Below the pieces are notes generated by a model. It worked only from the letters and a program-made list of their open reading frames with translations, was not told where the DNA came from and made no database searches. This document shows positions 10,448-19,774 of a stretch of 64,000 bases of DNA, piece by piece. The translations under genes were made by a program, and so were the position numbers. This DNA comes from Nocardia fusca NBRC 14340. Its GTDB lineage: Bacteria; Actinomycetota; Actinomycetes; Mycobacteriales; Mycobacteriaceae. The first letter of the stretch is position 1, and every line of letters starts with the position of its first letter. The stretch lies in NCBI RefSeq assembly GCF_001618425.1, contig NZ_BDCU01000059.1, positions 25,064-89,063 of the forward strand, read 5' to 3'.

Positions 10448-13400
10448 CTACGCATCCGTCGCCGGGGCCCGACGATCCTCCAGGCGAACGGTGTCCCCTG
10501 GCGACAGGCGTACCGCCTGGTCCCGGCAGACGATATCGATCGGCGGTGCGTACCCGGGTTCGGAACCTATCTCGACTCCCCTGCCGCCGACTCGCACCAT
10601 CAGCCGATGACCCCGGTACAGCATGGGAAACGACAGCGTGCCCAGCGTTTTCGGCCAGTAGGGACAGAAGATGAGCCGGTCACCGCGTAACTCCAGTCCG
10701 GTGAAGCAACGCTGGAGCAGGTCGACGCTGCCCGCCATCGCGGCCAGGTGGATTCCTTCGCTGGTGGTCCCACCCTGGATATCGCCCACATCGGATTCGA
10801 CCACCCGCGCGAAGAATTCCAGCGCGCGTTCCCGGTTGGCGCGGGCGAGCACCCAGGAATGCACCAGGGCGCTCAAGGTCGAACCGTGCGATGTCCGGGT
10901 CAGGTAGTAGTCGATCGTCCGGGGGATCATTTCCCCCGGTAGCTCGTAGCCGAGGCGTGCGAACAGTTCGCGCAGTTCGTCCGCCGAGAACAGGTAGAAC
11001 AGCATGAGCACATCGGCTTGTTTTCCCGCGCGGTATCGGCCGATATCGTCGCCCTCGGCTTCCAGTATCCGGTCCAGCCGCTGGATATCACCGTAACGGC
11101 GCCGGTAGTGGTCCCAGTCCAGTTCCTGTAACCGGTCGTAGCCCTCGAACTGACTGATGACACCGTCGTGGAAGGGCACGTACATCCGGTGGGCGACCTC
11201 GCGCCAATGCGGTAGCTCCCTGGAAGCCACACCGAGGCGCTCGAGCAGTTCGGCGCGAGCGCGGGGTGCGATCACCTGGAGCGCTTCGAGTGCGCAGTGG
11301 ATCGTCCAGGCGGCCATGACATTGGTGTAGGCGTTGTTGTCGACACCCGCTCGCGGTGCGTCCGGGTAACCGGCATGGAATTCGTCCGGGCCGATGACGC
11401 CGGTGAGTACGTAGCGATCGAGCCGCATATCGAAATCGGCCAGCGCCGCCCAGAACCGGGCTGTTTCCACCAGCAACTCGGCGCCGCGCTCGGTGAGGTA
11501 CTCCAGATCGCCGGTCGTCTGGTAGTACTGCCAGACGGTGTAGGCGACAGCGGCACCCACGTGGTGCGCGCGTCGGCTCGGGTCCGGATTCCACCGGCCG
11601 GACAGCGGATTGAGGTGGAGCTGCTGGCTCTCCTCGCGCCCATCGCTTCCGGACTGCCAGGGAAACATCGCTCCGACGAGCCCGGCCGCGGCGGCCGCCC
11701 GGCGGGCTTCGGGTAGGCGCCGGTACCGGTAGCGCAGCAGTGACCGGGTCAGCCCCGGAAATCGTGGGGTCAGGACGGGCAGCACGAACAGCTCGTCCCA
11801 GAAGACATGGCCGCGATAGGCCTCACCGTGCAGGCCGCGCGCGGGAACTCCGGCATCCAGGTCGGCAGTGCTCGGCGACAGTGTCTGGATCAGATGGAGC
11901 AGATGCAGGCGCAGGGTTCGGACCGAGCCGTGGTCGTCGAGGTCGATACGCAGACGTCCCCAGATCCGATCCCAGGAAGCGGCGTGTCCGGCGAACAAAG
12001 TTTCGTAGTCCTGCGCAGTCTCCAACCCTCGTGCTGCCTCGTCATCGGGGCCGGCCGAGGCGTGATCACGACCTGTGCACACCACCACCGTTTTCTCCAG
12101 GACGACCGGATCACCTTCGCCGGCTTCGACGGTGAACTCGTGGCCGATAGATCTCTCCTCACATACAGTCTCCGGCGCTGCGGCCCTGCCGGATCGCAGG
12201 ATATTGCGGATCGCGACGGTTATCGGTACCAGCGAACTGTTGGTCTGTGTCGCCAGGATCGCCGAATCGCCGGACAGCCGGGTTGTGCGCACCGCACCCA
12301 GATGGGTACCGGACAGATCACGGTAACGCTCGACGAGGCTGTTGGTCACCGATCCGTCCACGGTCGAGCGAAGGCGCAACGCTCCCGTCCAATTCTCGGC
12401 GGTGATCGTGGTGACGAGTGCGGCCAGGTGGGGCCGGTGTACGGCCACGAAACGCCGCTGCTCCACTCTGGTTATCCGCCCGGTGGCGTCGCGGAACCGG
12501 AACCGACGGGTCAGCTCGGCGCGGCGGATATCCAATCGCTGGCGGTAGTCCAGCAGTTCCGCGGTGTCGAGTTCGAACCAGTCGCCGTCGGATATCCGGA
12601 AGGTGACCGGCAGCCAGTTCGGCACATTCACCAGGCTCTCGTTGTCGATCTCCTGCCCCGCCACACGGTCACGGAGCCGGTTGTAGAGGCCGGCGACGTA
12701 GGTTCCGGGGTAGTGCGATTCACCCGCTCGGCATTCCGGCGCCGCACCGCGGGTGGCAAAGTAGCCGTTGCCCAGGGTGCACAGCGCTTCGCGGAGCTTC
12801 TCTCGCTCCGGCTCGTAGCCCTCGTAGACCAGTGACCAGGTCTCCGTCTCGGTTGCGGCCGGTTCGGCGCGCACGAAATGTACCAGTCGTTTCAGGAAAT
12901 TGCCGACCCGGCGTGACCCGGCCAGCGAGTAGCGGGCGGCGGTGTACCTGCCGGTGTTCTCCACGTCGTGCACGACCAGGGCGAGCCCGTCCGGCTCGAT
13001 CGCGTCGAAGGCGTCCTCGTCGGTCACATCGTCGCCGAGATATACCGGGAGGACGGCGCCATCGAGATGCCGCAGGATCCAGCGCACCGCGTCGCCCTTG
13101 TCCCAGTCGACGTCCGGCCGCAGCTCGACGACTTTGCGACCGGTGCTCACCCGCAGACCGGCGGAACCCCCGGTATCGCGCACCGTGGTCATCACCTGCC
13201 CGGCGGCCTCGGCGGCGGCGGTGCGGAAGTGCACGGCGACCGCGAACGGCTTGTGCTCGACCGCTACACCCGGGATATCGCGGAGTCGCGATCTCAGGTG
13301 TTCGGCGGCATCGGCCAGGGTTGTTTCGGCGCCGGGCACCACATCGTGTACATGCCGGGTACCGTCGGGGGCCATCAATTCGAACCCGTGACTGCCGGCG

Positions 13401-14434
13401 AGCCATACCCCGGGTACCGGCATTCGTTCGCGGAGATCGTCCAGACCCCGGCCGCTGATCACCGCGACCGGGCAGCGTTCGGCCAGTTCCGTGAGGGCGG
13501 TCGCCACGCCCTCCACCATCTCGGCGACAGCCGGGTCGGTGACGATCTCGGCCAGGGTTCCGTCGAAATCCAATAGCACAGCAGGCTTCTCGATGCCAAG
13601 TAAATCTGTGACCCGGGGCCAGAATTCGAACGCGTCCGGCACCTCCCCGATCCGGCGGAAACCTCCCCGTACCCCTATCCGCACCGCGTCGTCGACGGCC
13701 GCGTCGGCTCCCGCAGCCACCAGCCGACCGCCGCGACCGGTCCGCTCGATTCCGATGACCAGCGCGAAACCTCCGGCTCGTCCGGCTGCCACTCCCGCTT
13801 CGGCATCCTCTACGACTACCGCCCGGGCCGGAGCGATGTCCAGGCGCGATACCACCTCACACAGCATCGCGGGATCGGGCTTTCCCGGCAGTCCCAGCTC
13901 CGCGGCGTCCACCCCGTCGACCCGGACCTCGAAGAGATGAGCGATACCGGCGGCCGCGAGTACCTGCGCGCAGTGCCGGCTGGCCGAGAACACCCCCGTA
14001 CGTATTCCCTGGAAACGGAGGCGGCGCACCAAGGCGACGGTCGAATCGAATGCCGCCACCCCGTCGCGGGCGAGAATCTCCCGGAAGAGATCGTCTTTCC
14101 GGTTACCCAATCCGCATATGGTCGCGGCCGAATCCGGATCGGCCGGATCGCCGCGGGGCAGTTGGATATGCCGGGCAGTCAGGAAATCCTCGACGCCGGA
14201 GTAGCGGGGTTTACCGTCCACGTATTTCAGGTAGTCCGCCTCGGTGAACGGCGACCGATCCTCTCCGGTGCCGGGCGGTCTCGCCGCCAGAAAGGCGTCG
14301 AATGTCGCAGTCCAGGCGGCAGCGTGTATCGAGGCACTGTCGGTCACCACGCCGTCCATATCGAAGATCACCGCGTCGTATCGGCGGGTGTCGATCTGCG
14401 GCACCGGATCGTGGGCCGCCGGCTCGATGTGCAT
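10448..14434 (-). CDS. otsB1: OtsB1-type trehalose-6-phosphate phosphatase / GH65 fusion
   Basis: The 1328-residue protein has three parts. Residues 15-250 are a HAD hydrolase of the beta-phosphoglucomutase type (AVIFDMDGVVTDS, D25 and D27; GKPDPAM). Residues 285-520 are a trehalose-6-phosphate phosphatase (AVLLDFDGTLAEI, D289 and D291; YLGDDVTDEDAF). Residues 530-1310 are a glycoside hydrolase family 65 domain with VIGPDEFH, where E1018 is the expected general acid. M. tuberculosis OtsB1 (Rv2006, 1327 residues) has the same architecture and length and is DosR-controlled. The ATG at 14434 gives this length. The gene lies 40 bases after the nitroreductase and is probably co-transcribed with it. 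Degradation or recycling of trehalose and its phosphate is inferred; activity of all domains is not certain. Confidence 0.9.
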   Translation of the reverse strand: MHIEPAAHDPVPQIDTRRYDAVIFDMDGVVTDSASIHAAAWTATFDAFLAARPPGTGEDRSPFTEADYLKYVDGKPRYSGVEDFLTARHIQLPRGDPADPDSAATICGLGNRKDDLFREILARDGVAAFDSTVALVRRLRFQGIRTGVFSASRHCAQVLAAAGIAHLFEVRVDGVDAAELGLPGKPDPAMLCEVVSRLDIAPARAVVVEDAEAGVAAGRAGGFALVIGIERTGRGGRLVAAGADAAVDDAVRIGVRGGFRRIGEVPDAFEFWPRVTDLLGIEKPAVLLDFDGTLAEIVTDPAVAEMVEGVATALTELAERCPVAVISGRGLDDLRERMPVPGVWLAGSHGFELMAPDGTRHVHDVVPGAETTLADAAEHLRSRLRDIPGVAVEHKPFAVAVHFRTAAAEAAGQVMTTVRDTGGSAGLRVSTGRKVVELRPDVDWDKGDAVRWILRHLDGAVLPVYLGDDVTDEDAFDAIEPDGLALVVHDVENTGRYTAARYSLAGSRRVGNFLKRLVHFVRAEPAATETETWSLVYEGYEPEREKLREALCTLGNGYFATRGAAPECRAGESHYPGTYVAGLYNRLRDRVAGQEIDNESLVNVPNWLPVTFRISDGDWFELDTAELLDYRQRLDIRRAELTRRFRFRDATGRITRVEQRRFVAVHRPHLAALVTTITAENWTGALRLRSTVDGSVTNSLVERYRDLSGTHLGAVRTTRLSGDSAILATQTNSSLVPITVAIRNILRSGRAAAPETVCEERSIGHEFTVEAGEGDPVVLEKTVVVCTGRDHASAGPDDEAARGLETAQDYETLFAGHAASWDRIWGRLRIDLDDHGSVRTLRLHLLHLIQTLSPSTADLDAGVPARGLHGEAYRGHVFWDELFVLPVLTPRFPGLTRSLLRYRYRRLPEARRAAAAAGLVGAMFPWQSGSDGREESQQLHLNPLSGRWNPDPSRRAHHVGAAVAYTVWQYYQTTGDLEYLTERGAELLVETARFWAALADFDMRLDRYVLTGVIGPDEFHAGYPDAPRAGVDNNAYTNVMAAWTIHCALEALQVIAPRARAELLERLGVASRELPHWREVAHRMYVPFHDGVISQFEGYDRLQELDWDHYRRRYGDIQRLDRILEAEGDDIGRYRAGKQADVLMLFYLFSADELRELFARLGYELPGEMIPRTIDYYLTRTSHGSTLSALVHSWVLARANRERALEFFARVVESDVGDIQGGTTSEGIHLAAMAGSVDLLQRCFTGLELRGDRLIFCPYWPKTLGTLSFPMLYRGHRLMVRVGGRGVEIGSEPGYAPPIDIVCRDQAVRLSPGDTVRLEDRRAPATDA

Positions 14435-14474
14435 GGAACCTACCTGTCTCGAACAGGGACACGTCGTCCTGGGT

Positions 14475-15461
14475 TCAGCGGTGGGGCGGGGCCACCTGGA
14501 GGATCTCGCCGGTGCCGCGCCGTGGGGTACGCGGTGGCGGCGGCGCCACAGCCCTACCGATACGGACGAGGACCTGCGGGAACGGGTCACCGACCAATTC
14601 GGTGACGTGGGCCCGGGCGGCAGGAAGCTCTGTCATATGCGTGAGAACACAGCTGGACATACCCGCGGCGGTGGTCTCCAGCAGTACCGCCGATAGCGCC
14701 TCACCGCAGTAAAGCAGCGACTCGACCGTGTCGTCGGTGCTCGACAGCACCACGATGGTTGCCGCATCGGGCACGATATCGCCGTAACCTGCGCCCAGCG
14801 GTCCCGGCGAAAAACTTCGCTCGCTCGGCACCCGGGCGGCGACAGCCGGCGCGGGCAATCTCTCGGCGGGGATGCCGCCCGCCTCCTGTGTGCCGCTACC
14901 TGTCCACCAGACGAGCTCCTTTCCGTAGAGCGGATCGTGCCGGCGCACAGTCGCAGTGGTACGCGACAGCTGATCCAATTCGCCTCGCCGACCTTCGTCG
15001 ACGGTGTGCACATGTGAATTGTGGCGCCGGCACAGAGTGCGCAGCGTGAGCTCGAGCTCCGCCCACGCTTCCGGGGCGGCGAGAGGCGCTCGGTCGGTGT
15101 ATCGGCGGTCTATCGCATCGCTGTGCCGCCGGTCGGTCGCGAGCGGTTCACACTGCCCCGCGAACGACAACGCGGCCAGACGCGCGCGGTCACCCGGCTT
15201 CGGAAAACGGGCTGTGCGGGCCGCCCAGCCCGCCGCCGCCCACGCCACCCGGGCATGGTCCAGCAACGCGCCGCAGGCGAGAATGCCCTGCCGGTTGAAA
15301 GCATCGGTCGCGGGCAGCAGGCGATCGGCATCGACGAACAGATCGAGCGTGGCACCGTCCCAGCGCCACCGCCAGGGTTGGCTGTTGTGCAGCGACGGCG
15401 CGCGGCAGGCCCGCGACAGCACCGCACGCACCGTGCCCACATCCGGACTCTGCTGGAGCAT
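14475..15461 (-). CDS. Acg-family nitroreductase-like protein (1 of 3)
   Basis: The 328-residue protein belongs to the Acg family, which resembles a flavin nitroreductase in one chain. It shows the family marks CRAPSLHNSQPWRW near the N-terminus, YTDRAPL in the middle and SSCVLTHMTELP near the C-terminus. M. tuberculosis Acg (Rv2032) is transcribed beside hspX under DosR. A proposed role for Acg is to bind and sequester flavin rather than reduce nitro compounds, so an enzymatic role is unproven. The ATG at 15461 is chosen for its strong GGAGGAGG. It leads a two-gene unit with otsB1 and is divergent from a universal stress protein gene. Confidence 0.87.
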   Translation of the reverse strand: MLQQSPDVGTVRAVLSRACRAPSLHNSQPWRWRWDGATLDLFVDADRLLPATDAFNRQGILACGALLDHARVAWAAAGWAARTARFPKPGDRARLAALSFAGQCEPLATDRRHSDAIDRRYTDRAPLAAPEAWAELELTLRTLCRRHNSHVHTVDEGRRGELDQLSRTTATVRRHDPLYGKELVWWTGSGTQEAGGIPAERLPAPAVAARVPSERSFSPGPLGAGYGDIVPDAATIVVLSSTDDTVESLLYCGEALSAVLLETTAAGMSSCVLTHMTELPAARAHVTELVGDPFPQVLVRIGRAVAPPPPRTPRRGTGEILQVAPPHR

Positions 15462-15581
15462 TCGACCTCCTCCGCCGTTCGATGTCCCGGCGCTGAAACG
15501 TTGCGGGACCACCACCGGCCGTGGGCAGTCATCGCAGACCTGTTCGCACGTATCGTCCCGCACCCGCCCGCGCCGGCGGGA

Positions 15582-15595
15582 GTGCCGAAAGTCCC
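15582..15595. promoter_or_regulatory. DosR-like box upstream of Acg gene
   Basis: The core gtgccgaaagtccc matches 11 of 14 positions of the DosR core, with an intact AGTCCC half. It is 121 bases upstream of the nitroreductase start, in the 334-base divergent promoter region 15462-15795. Confidence 0.5.
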
Positions 15596-15662
15596 TGCCG
15601 ACGATATTTCGGGCTCCGGCCGGTCCGGCCCGGCGGGAAGACGACTTTGGACTCCTGGGCCC

Positions 15663-15676
15663 GGGACCAAGGTCCG
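15663..15676. promoter_or_regulatory. DosR-like box upstream of universal stress gene
   Basis: The core gggaccaaggtccg matches 11 of 14 positions and keeps both half-sites (GGGAC and GTCC). It is 120 bases upstream of the universal stress protein start and forms a pair with the box 80 bases away, so the two divergent units could be controlled together. Confidence 0.55.
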
Positions 15677-15795
15677 CATCGACGGTCCCGCCGACCTTCT
15701 AACGTCGCACCATCGGCACCAGCCGGAACGGTTCGGAAGCCGCGACCGGACGCGTCGCGGATTCTCGAGCCGGTGAGCGGGAGGAATTCGCCCCA

Positions 15796-16665
15796 GTGAG
15801 TACACACACCGAACCAGCCGTCGTCGTAGGTATCGACGGTTCGTCCGTTTCTCTCGGCGCCCTGCGCTGGGCCGCCCGAGCCGCCGCCCGGTACGGCGTC
15901 CCGTTGGACCTGGTCTACGCCGTCGGCGCACCTATCGATTTCGGCCCCGGGCTCGGCGTCGTGGCCTTCGATAATCAAGCGATGCGGGCCGACGGCGAGG
16001 CCGTCTGCGCATCCGCCGAGAAGCTCGCCCGTGAAATCGCCGGCGAACTGGAGATCAGCACAGTCGTCGTCGATCCGGCGCCCGCGCCCACGCTGATCGA
16101 GCGATCTCGCGACGCCCGGATGGTCGTCGTCGGAACGCACGGGTACGGCGCCCTGGGCAGGGGGCTTCTGGGATCGGTGAGCACGGCCCTGGCCCGGCAT
16201 ACGCACTGCCCGGTCGCAGTCATCCCGGAAACTTACGCTGAGCACGAGGACGAACGTTCCAGCTTGCCCGTGGTCGTCGGAGTGGACGGCTCCGCGCGCG
16301 GCGCGGAGGCTGTCGGGATCTCCTTCGAGGAGGCCTGCCGGCGCGGTGTCGCTCTCGTGGCGGTCACCACGTGGTCGGAATTCTTCCGATACGTCTCTCG
16401 CTCCGAGATGCAGGAGCAGGCCCGCGCGGTCCAGGCCGAAAGCCTGGCCGGTTACGCGGAGCGGTATCCCGATGTACCCGTCACCCACGTCGTGGTCGAG
16501 GAGCGGCCCGCGCGGCGTCTGCTGCGCGAGGCCGACGGTGCGCAACTCGTGGTCGTCGGTAGTCACGGCCGCGGCGGTTTCGGCGGGATGACGCTCGGCT
16601 CGACCGGTCAAGCCGTGCTCCACGGTCTCTCCGTCCCGCTGATCATCGCTCGGCAGCGAATCTAG
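15796..16665 (+). CDS. Tandem universal stress protein (1 of 4)
   Basis: The 289-residue protein has two universal stress protein domains. The first begins VVVGIDGSSVSLGALRWAARAA and ends with the ATP-binding loop VVVGTHGYGALGRGLLGS. The second begins VVVGVDGSARGAEAV and ends with VVVGSHGRGGFGGMTLGST. Both loops have the G-2X-G-9X-G(S/T) pattern of ATP-binding members. The GTG start at 15796 has GGGAGG about 11 bases upstream. M. tuberculosis DosR-regulon tandem USPs (for example Rv1996, Rv2005c, Rv2623) are the same type. It is thought to tune growth arrest by ATP binding; this is inferred from family members. Confidence 0.9.
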   Translation: MSTHTEPAVVVGIDGSSVSLGALRWAARAAARYGVPLDLVYAVGAPIDFGPGLGVVAFDNQAMRADGEAVCASAEKLAREIAGELEISTVVVDPAPAPTLIERSRDARMVVVGTHGYGALGRGLLGSVSTALARHTHCPVAVIPETYAEHEDERSSLPVVVGVDGSARGAEAVGISFEEACRRGVALVAVTTWSEFFRYVSRSEMQEQARAVQAESLAGYAERYPDVPVTHVVVEERPARRLLREADGAQLVVVGSHGRGGFGGMTLGSTGQAVLHGLSVPLIIARQRI

Positions 16666-16726
16666 CGGGCAATTCGTCTGTACGGCAGGCCGTTGCGGCT
16701 GCACGACGGTCTGCCCTGACCCGGTC

Positions 16727-16742
16727 GGCGCCGAGCGGCGCC
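16727..16742. terminator. Hairpin between convergent genes
   Basis: The repeat ggcgcc-gagc-ggcgcc forms a 6-bp stem with a 4-base loop between the ends of the universal stress gene and the alcohol dehydrogenase gene. There is no U-tract, so it is only a candidate terminator. Confidence 0.35.
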
Positions 16743-16751
16743 CGGATCCGT

Positions 16752-17783
16752 TCAGGGCACCAGGACCGCGGCCCCATCGAAACGTCCGTGCGACAGATCG
16801 GATAGAGCTCGATCGGCTCGATCCAGCGAGTACGGATGCGTCGTGACCCGCAACCGGTGCTCTTGCGCGAAGGCCATGAATTCACGCGCATCGACCCGGG
16901 TATTGGACGTGACACTGCGGAGCTGCCGTTCCCGGAACAGGTGGCGCTGGTAGTTGAGCGGGGGAATATCGGTGAGATGAATCCCCGCGAGAGCCAGTGT
17001 GCCTCCCGCGCCGAGCGCCTCCAGCGCGGGGGGCACCAACTCACCCACCGGCGCGAAGAGGATTGCCGAATCCAGCTGTTCCGGCGGCGGGTCGGCTGCC
17101 CGCTGGACAGAGGAGACTCCGAGCTCCGAGGCCAGCTCACGCGCAGCGGCGCCTCTGGTCATGACGTGGACACGGGCACCCCGCGCAAGAGCGACCTGGG
17201 CCGTGAGATGGGCGCTGCCACCGAAGCCGTAGATGCCGAGCACGCCCCCGTCCGGCAGTGCTGCGCGGCCGAGGGCTCGGTAGCCGATGATGCCGGCGCA
17301 CAGCAGAGGCGCCAGCTCGCGGTCGTCGTATCCGGTCGGCAAGGGCAGCGCGAAATCCGCCGGGACGGTGACGTATTCGGCGTAGCCGCCGTCAGCGTCC
17401 CAGCCGGTGTAGCGCGAGCCGGGGCACAGGTTCTCCGCGCCGCGCTGGCAGAACTCGCATATTCCGCAGGTATGGCGCAGCCACGGGATCCCGATGCGGT
17501 CCCCCACCGCGAACCCGGTGTGATCCGTGTGGTCGGTATCGACAACTTCCGCGACGATCTCGTGGCCGGGTACGACATGGCGGCGATGGACCGGTAGGTC
17601 ACCCTCCACGACGTGGAGGTCGGTCCGGCACACACCGCACGCCAGTACCCGGGCCAGCAGCTCGCCGGGCCCCGGCTCCGGAACCGGCTCGTGGCACGCG
17701 CCGAGCGGACTCCGGTCGATACTGCCCGCAGAGCCCACCCGCCAAGCTCGCATGGCCGCGGGCGCTGGTCGCGAACGGTTCAC
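16752..17783 (-). CDS. Zinc-dependent alcohol dehydrogenase (MDR family)
   Basis: The 343-residue protein is a medium-chain dehydrogenase. The catalytic zinc region is ACGVCRTDLHVVEG with GHEIVAEV, the structural zinc lobe is CGICEFCQRGAENLC, and the nucleotide-binding turn is GIYGFGGSAH. These support oxidation of alcohols or reduction of aldehydes with NAD(P). The GTG at 17783 overlaps the upstream stop as GTGTGA and has an AAGAGG just before it; the ATG at 17753 (MRAW) is the alternative and lacks a ribosome-binding site. It is translationally coupled to the flavin split-barrel gene. The true substrate cannot be read from the sequence. Confidence 0.88.
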   Translation of the reverse strand: MNRSRPAPAAMRAWRVGSAGSIDRSPLGACHEPVPEPGPGELLARVLACGVCRTDLHVVEGDLPVHRRHVVPGHEIVAEVVDTDHTDHTGFAVGDRIGIPWLRHTCGICEFCQRGAENLCPGSRYTGWDADGGYAEYVTVPADFALPLPTGYDDRELAPLLCAGIIGYRALGRAALPDGGVLGIYGFGGSAHLTAQVALARGARVHVMTRGAAARELASELGVSSVQRAADPPPEQLDSAILFAPVGELVPPALEALGAGGTLALAGIHLTDIPPLNYQRHLFRERQLRSVTSNTRVDAREFMAFAQEHRLRVTTHPYSLDRADRALSDLSHGRFDGAAVLVP

Positions 17784-18325
17784 ACCGCGACCTCTTCGAT
17801 CATTCTCGTACCGGAGACCAGGGTGGGTTCCATGCCGAGCACCACTCCGGCCGGGTCGTCCCATGCGCCGAGCCGGCGCGCGTACTCTGCCGCCAGTTCA
17901 CCGGCGGCGATGGTGTGGGCCGGACCGATGGCCAGCACCGACCATCCGGTCCATCGCACCGGATCGATATCGTCGGCTTGGTAGGCGACGATCACCGATC
18001 GCCCCAACGCCGGTACGAGCCCGGCGGACAAGCGAGTACAGAACACGATCGACCCGTCCGCACCGATCACATGGTTCACCGGGCGCACCGCGGGTAGCGC
18101 GTCGTGGGTGAACACGATCCGCCCGAACGGGGCGGCCGCGAGCAACCGCAAAGCCTCCGCCCGCTCGATTCCCACGGTCAGCCGCGTACCCGCGCCGTGG
18201 TCCGGGGTTCTCTCCGAACCTGGCACCTGTGTCACCGCTTCCTCGCTCGGCCCATACCTCGATAGCACCATCGAGCCGAAACTCAGGACAGGGTCGAAAT
18301 CCCTTTCCGTAGTGCAGGAGGTCAT
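17780..18325 (-). CDS. Flavin split-barrel protein (PPOX family)
   Basis: The protein has a pyridoxamine 5'-phosphate oxidase-like split barrel, best seen in RLLAAAPFGRIVFTHDALPA, RPVNHVI, SIVFCTRLSAG and SVLAIGPAHTI. Members bind FMN, F420 or haem. The M. tuberculosis DosR regulon also includes such a protein (Rv3129). The start is uncertain: ATG at 18325 (181 residues) is taken, but ATG at 18271 (163 residues) is possible and the domain begins only about residue 45. It is the first gene of a unit with the alcohol dehydrogenase. The divergent region 18326-18616 upstream shows no clear DosR palindrome. Confidence 0.75.
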   Translation of the reverse strand: MTSCTTERDFDPVLSFGSMVLSRYGPSEEAVTQVPGSERTPDHGAGTRLTVGIERAEALRLLAAAPFGRIVFTHDALPAVRPVNHVIGADGSIVFCTRLSAGLVPALGRSVIVAYQADDIDPVRWTGWSVLAIGPAHTIAAGELAAEYARRLGAWDDPAGVVLGMEPTLVSGTRMIEEVAV

Positions 18326-18616
18326 GACCTGAGCGGGCGCCACGCAACACACGAGATGGGCGAGAATGCAGTTCGGTCGGGTCGCGGCGATGCGTCACCG
18401 GATAAGCCGAAGGTCCTCTTCGCGAAGGTCGCGCGGCACTGTGCACTCGGCGTGGCGGTTCGTAGCGTCGAGATCATCGGGTGATCCGGCACCCGGTCCC
18501 CGTCGAAGGCGTAGTTCCGCCAAAGGAGGCAGGTCCTTCGCTTTCGCACTCCGGTCGGGGCACCCACCGGGGATATCGGACTGCCGCACCTCGGCCCGGC
18601 ATCACGGAGGCGAAGC

Positions 18617-19558
18617 ATGCGCTACCAGGTCAGCGTGGACGAGTCCGGCCCGCATACCGTGCTCGCCGTCCGTCGGAGGGTGCGGGCCGACCAGGCCGGG
18701 GACGATATCGGCAACGGTATGGCCGAACTTTACGAACTGGCCCGCACACTGCGTCTCGTACCGATCGGCCCACCACGCACGACCTACCACGGTGACTTCC
18801 GCCCCGGCGCCGCGACCGGTGTCGAATTCGAGCTGCCGGTCACCGGACCGGCAGGGGATACCGACCTCGACTTCACCATCCGCCGCACCGAACAGCACTC
18901 CTTCGCACACACCTACCACCACGGTGATTACGCCGGCATCGCCGCGGCCTACCAGGCGATCGACCGCTGGATCCAGGACTCCGGCCGCCACGCCACCGGT
19001 CCGCCCACCGAGATCTACCACGTGGCACCGGATGGGACTGTTGCCCCCGCCGAGCTGCTCACCGAGATACGCGTTCCGGTCACCCCGGTCGTCCTGGCCG
19101 TCCGGGTCCACGGCCCGTTCGCGACCATTGTCGACACAACCCGCGAGATATTGCGTGATCAGGGCTTCGAGGTCATCGGCGAGTTGGACGTCGCGAAGGC
19201 GATGGCCGCGCGATCGGGGAACGAGTTCGCGAGCTGTTCGATCATCGACGCCTACCACCCCGGCCTCGCTCTCCGGATGATGGAAGCAGTCGGCGCTATC
19301 GCACCACTGCTGCCCTGCTCCATAAGCCTGCGAGCAGACGGTGCGCTCACCGTCATCGAAACGACCGACCCGGACCTGCTCGTGAAACGAGGCGACCTCG
19401 GCGCACTGGAACCGATGGGTCGGGAGATGAGGCAACGACTGGAAACCCTGCTGCGAACCCTCGCGGACAAGTGCGCGGCCGACGACGAAGTACCGGGTGC
19501 TACCTCGCGGGTTACGACACAAGCCCCGGGACGAGCACAAGTGCGAGGTGACCGGTGA
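18617..19558 (+). CDS. GyrI-like / DUF302 fusion protein
   Basis: The 313-residue protein appears to join two small-molecule-binding folds. Residues 1-155 look like a GyrI-like (AraC effector-binding) domain, with an aromatic end in TEIYHVAPDG. Residues 160-290 look like DUF302: FATIVDTTREILRDQGFEVI, then SIIDAYHPGLALRMMEAVGAIAPLLPC. Both folds occur as stand-alone ligand-binding proteins, but I know of no settled function for the fusion. There is no DNA-binding region. The ATG at 18617 has GGAGG eight bases upstream. It stands alone just upstream of dosR, in the same orientation, with 216 bases between. Confidence 0.68.
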   Translation: MRYQVSVDESGPHTVLAVRRRVRADQAGDDIGNGMAELYELARTLRLVPIGPPRTTYHGDFRPGAATGVEFELPVTGPAGDTDLDFTIRRTEQHSFAHTYHHGDYAGIAAAYQAIDRWIQDSGRHATGPPTEIYHVAPDGTVAPAELLTEIRVPVTPVVLAVRVHGPFATIVDTTREILRDQGFEVIGELDVAKAMAARSGNEFASCSIIDAYHPGLALRMMEAVGAIAPLLPCSISLRADGALTVIETTDPDLLVKRGDLGALEPMGREMRQRLETLLRTLADKCAADDEVPGATSRVTTQAPGRAQVRGDR

Positions 19559-19677
19559 TCATCGAACAGTTCGCCTCCTGACCGACCGGGTCGAGCGACT
19601 CCTGACCGACCGGCTACAGCGGCACCACCGGATTCCGGAGCCACCGAACGGCACGCGGGAGCGCCGGGCCGGACAAG

Positions 19678-19691
19678 AGGTCTTTGGTCCC
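19678..19691. promoter_or_regulatory. DosR-like box upstream of dosR
   Basis: The core aggtctttggtccc matches the DosR core at 11 of 14 positions with a perfect GGTCCC half. It ends 83 bases before the dosR start, which suggests autoregulation, as in mycobacteria. The same GTCTTTGGTCCC string recurs at 28918-28929. Confidence 0.62.
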
Positions 19692-19774
19692 GGAAAGCGG
19701 GGCCCTCTATCACCGCACGGCCGCCTGTTCACTCCGTAGTCTGTAACGACCTGTACCTGAGAGAAGGTGGGTCC

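Noticed and set aside
18289..18307. A gggtcgaaatccc palindrome-like stretch near the flavin split-barrel start as a DosR site
   Set aside because: Spacing and half-sites do not fit the GGGAC-N4-GTCCC layout.
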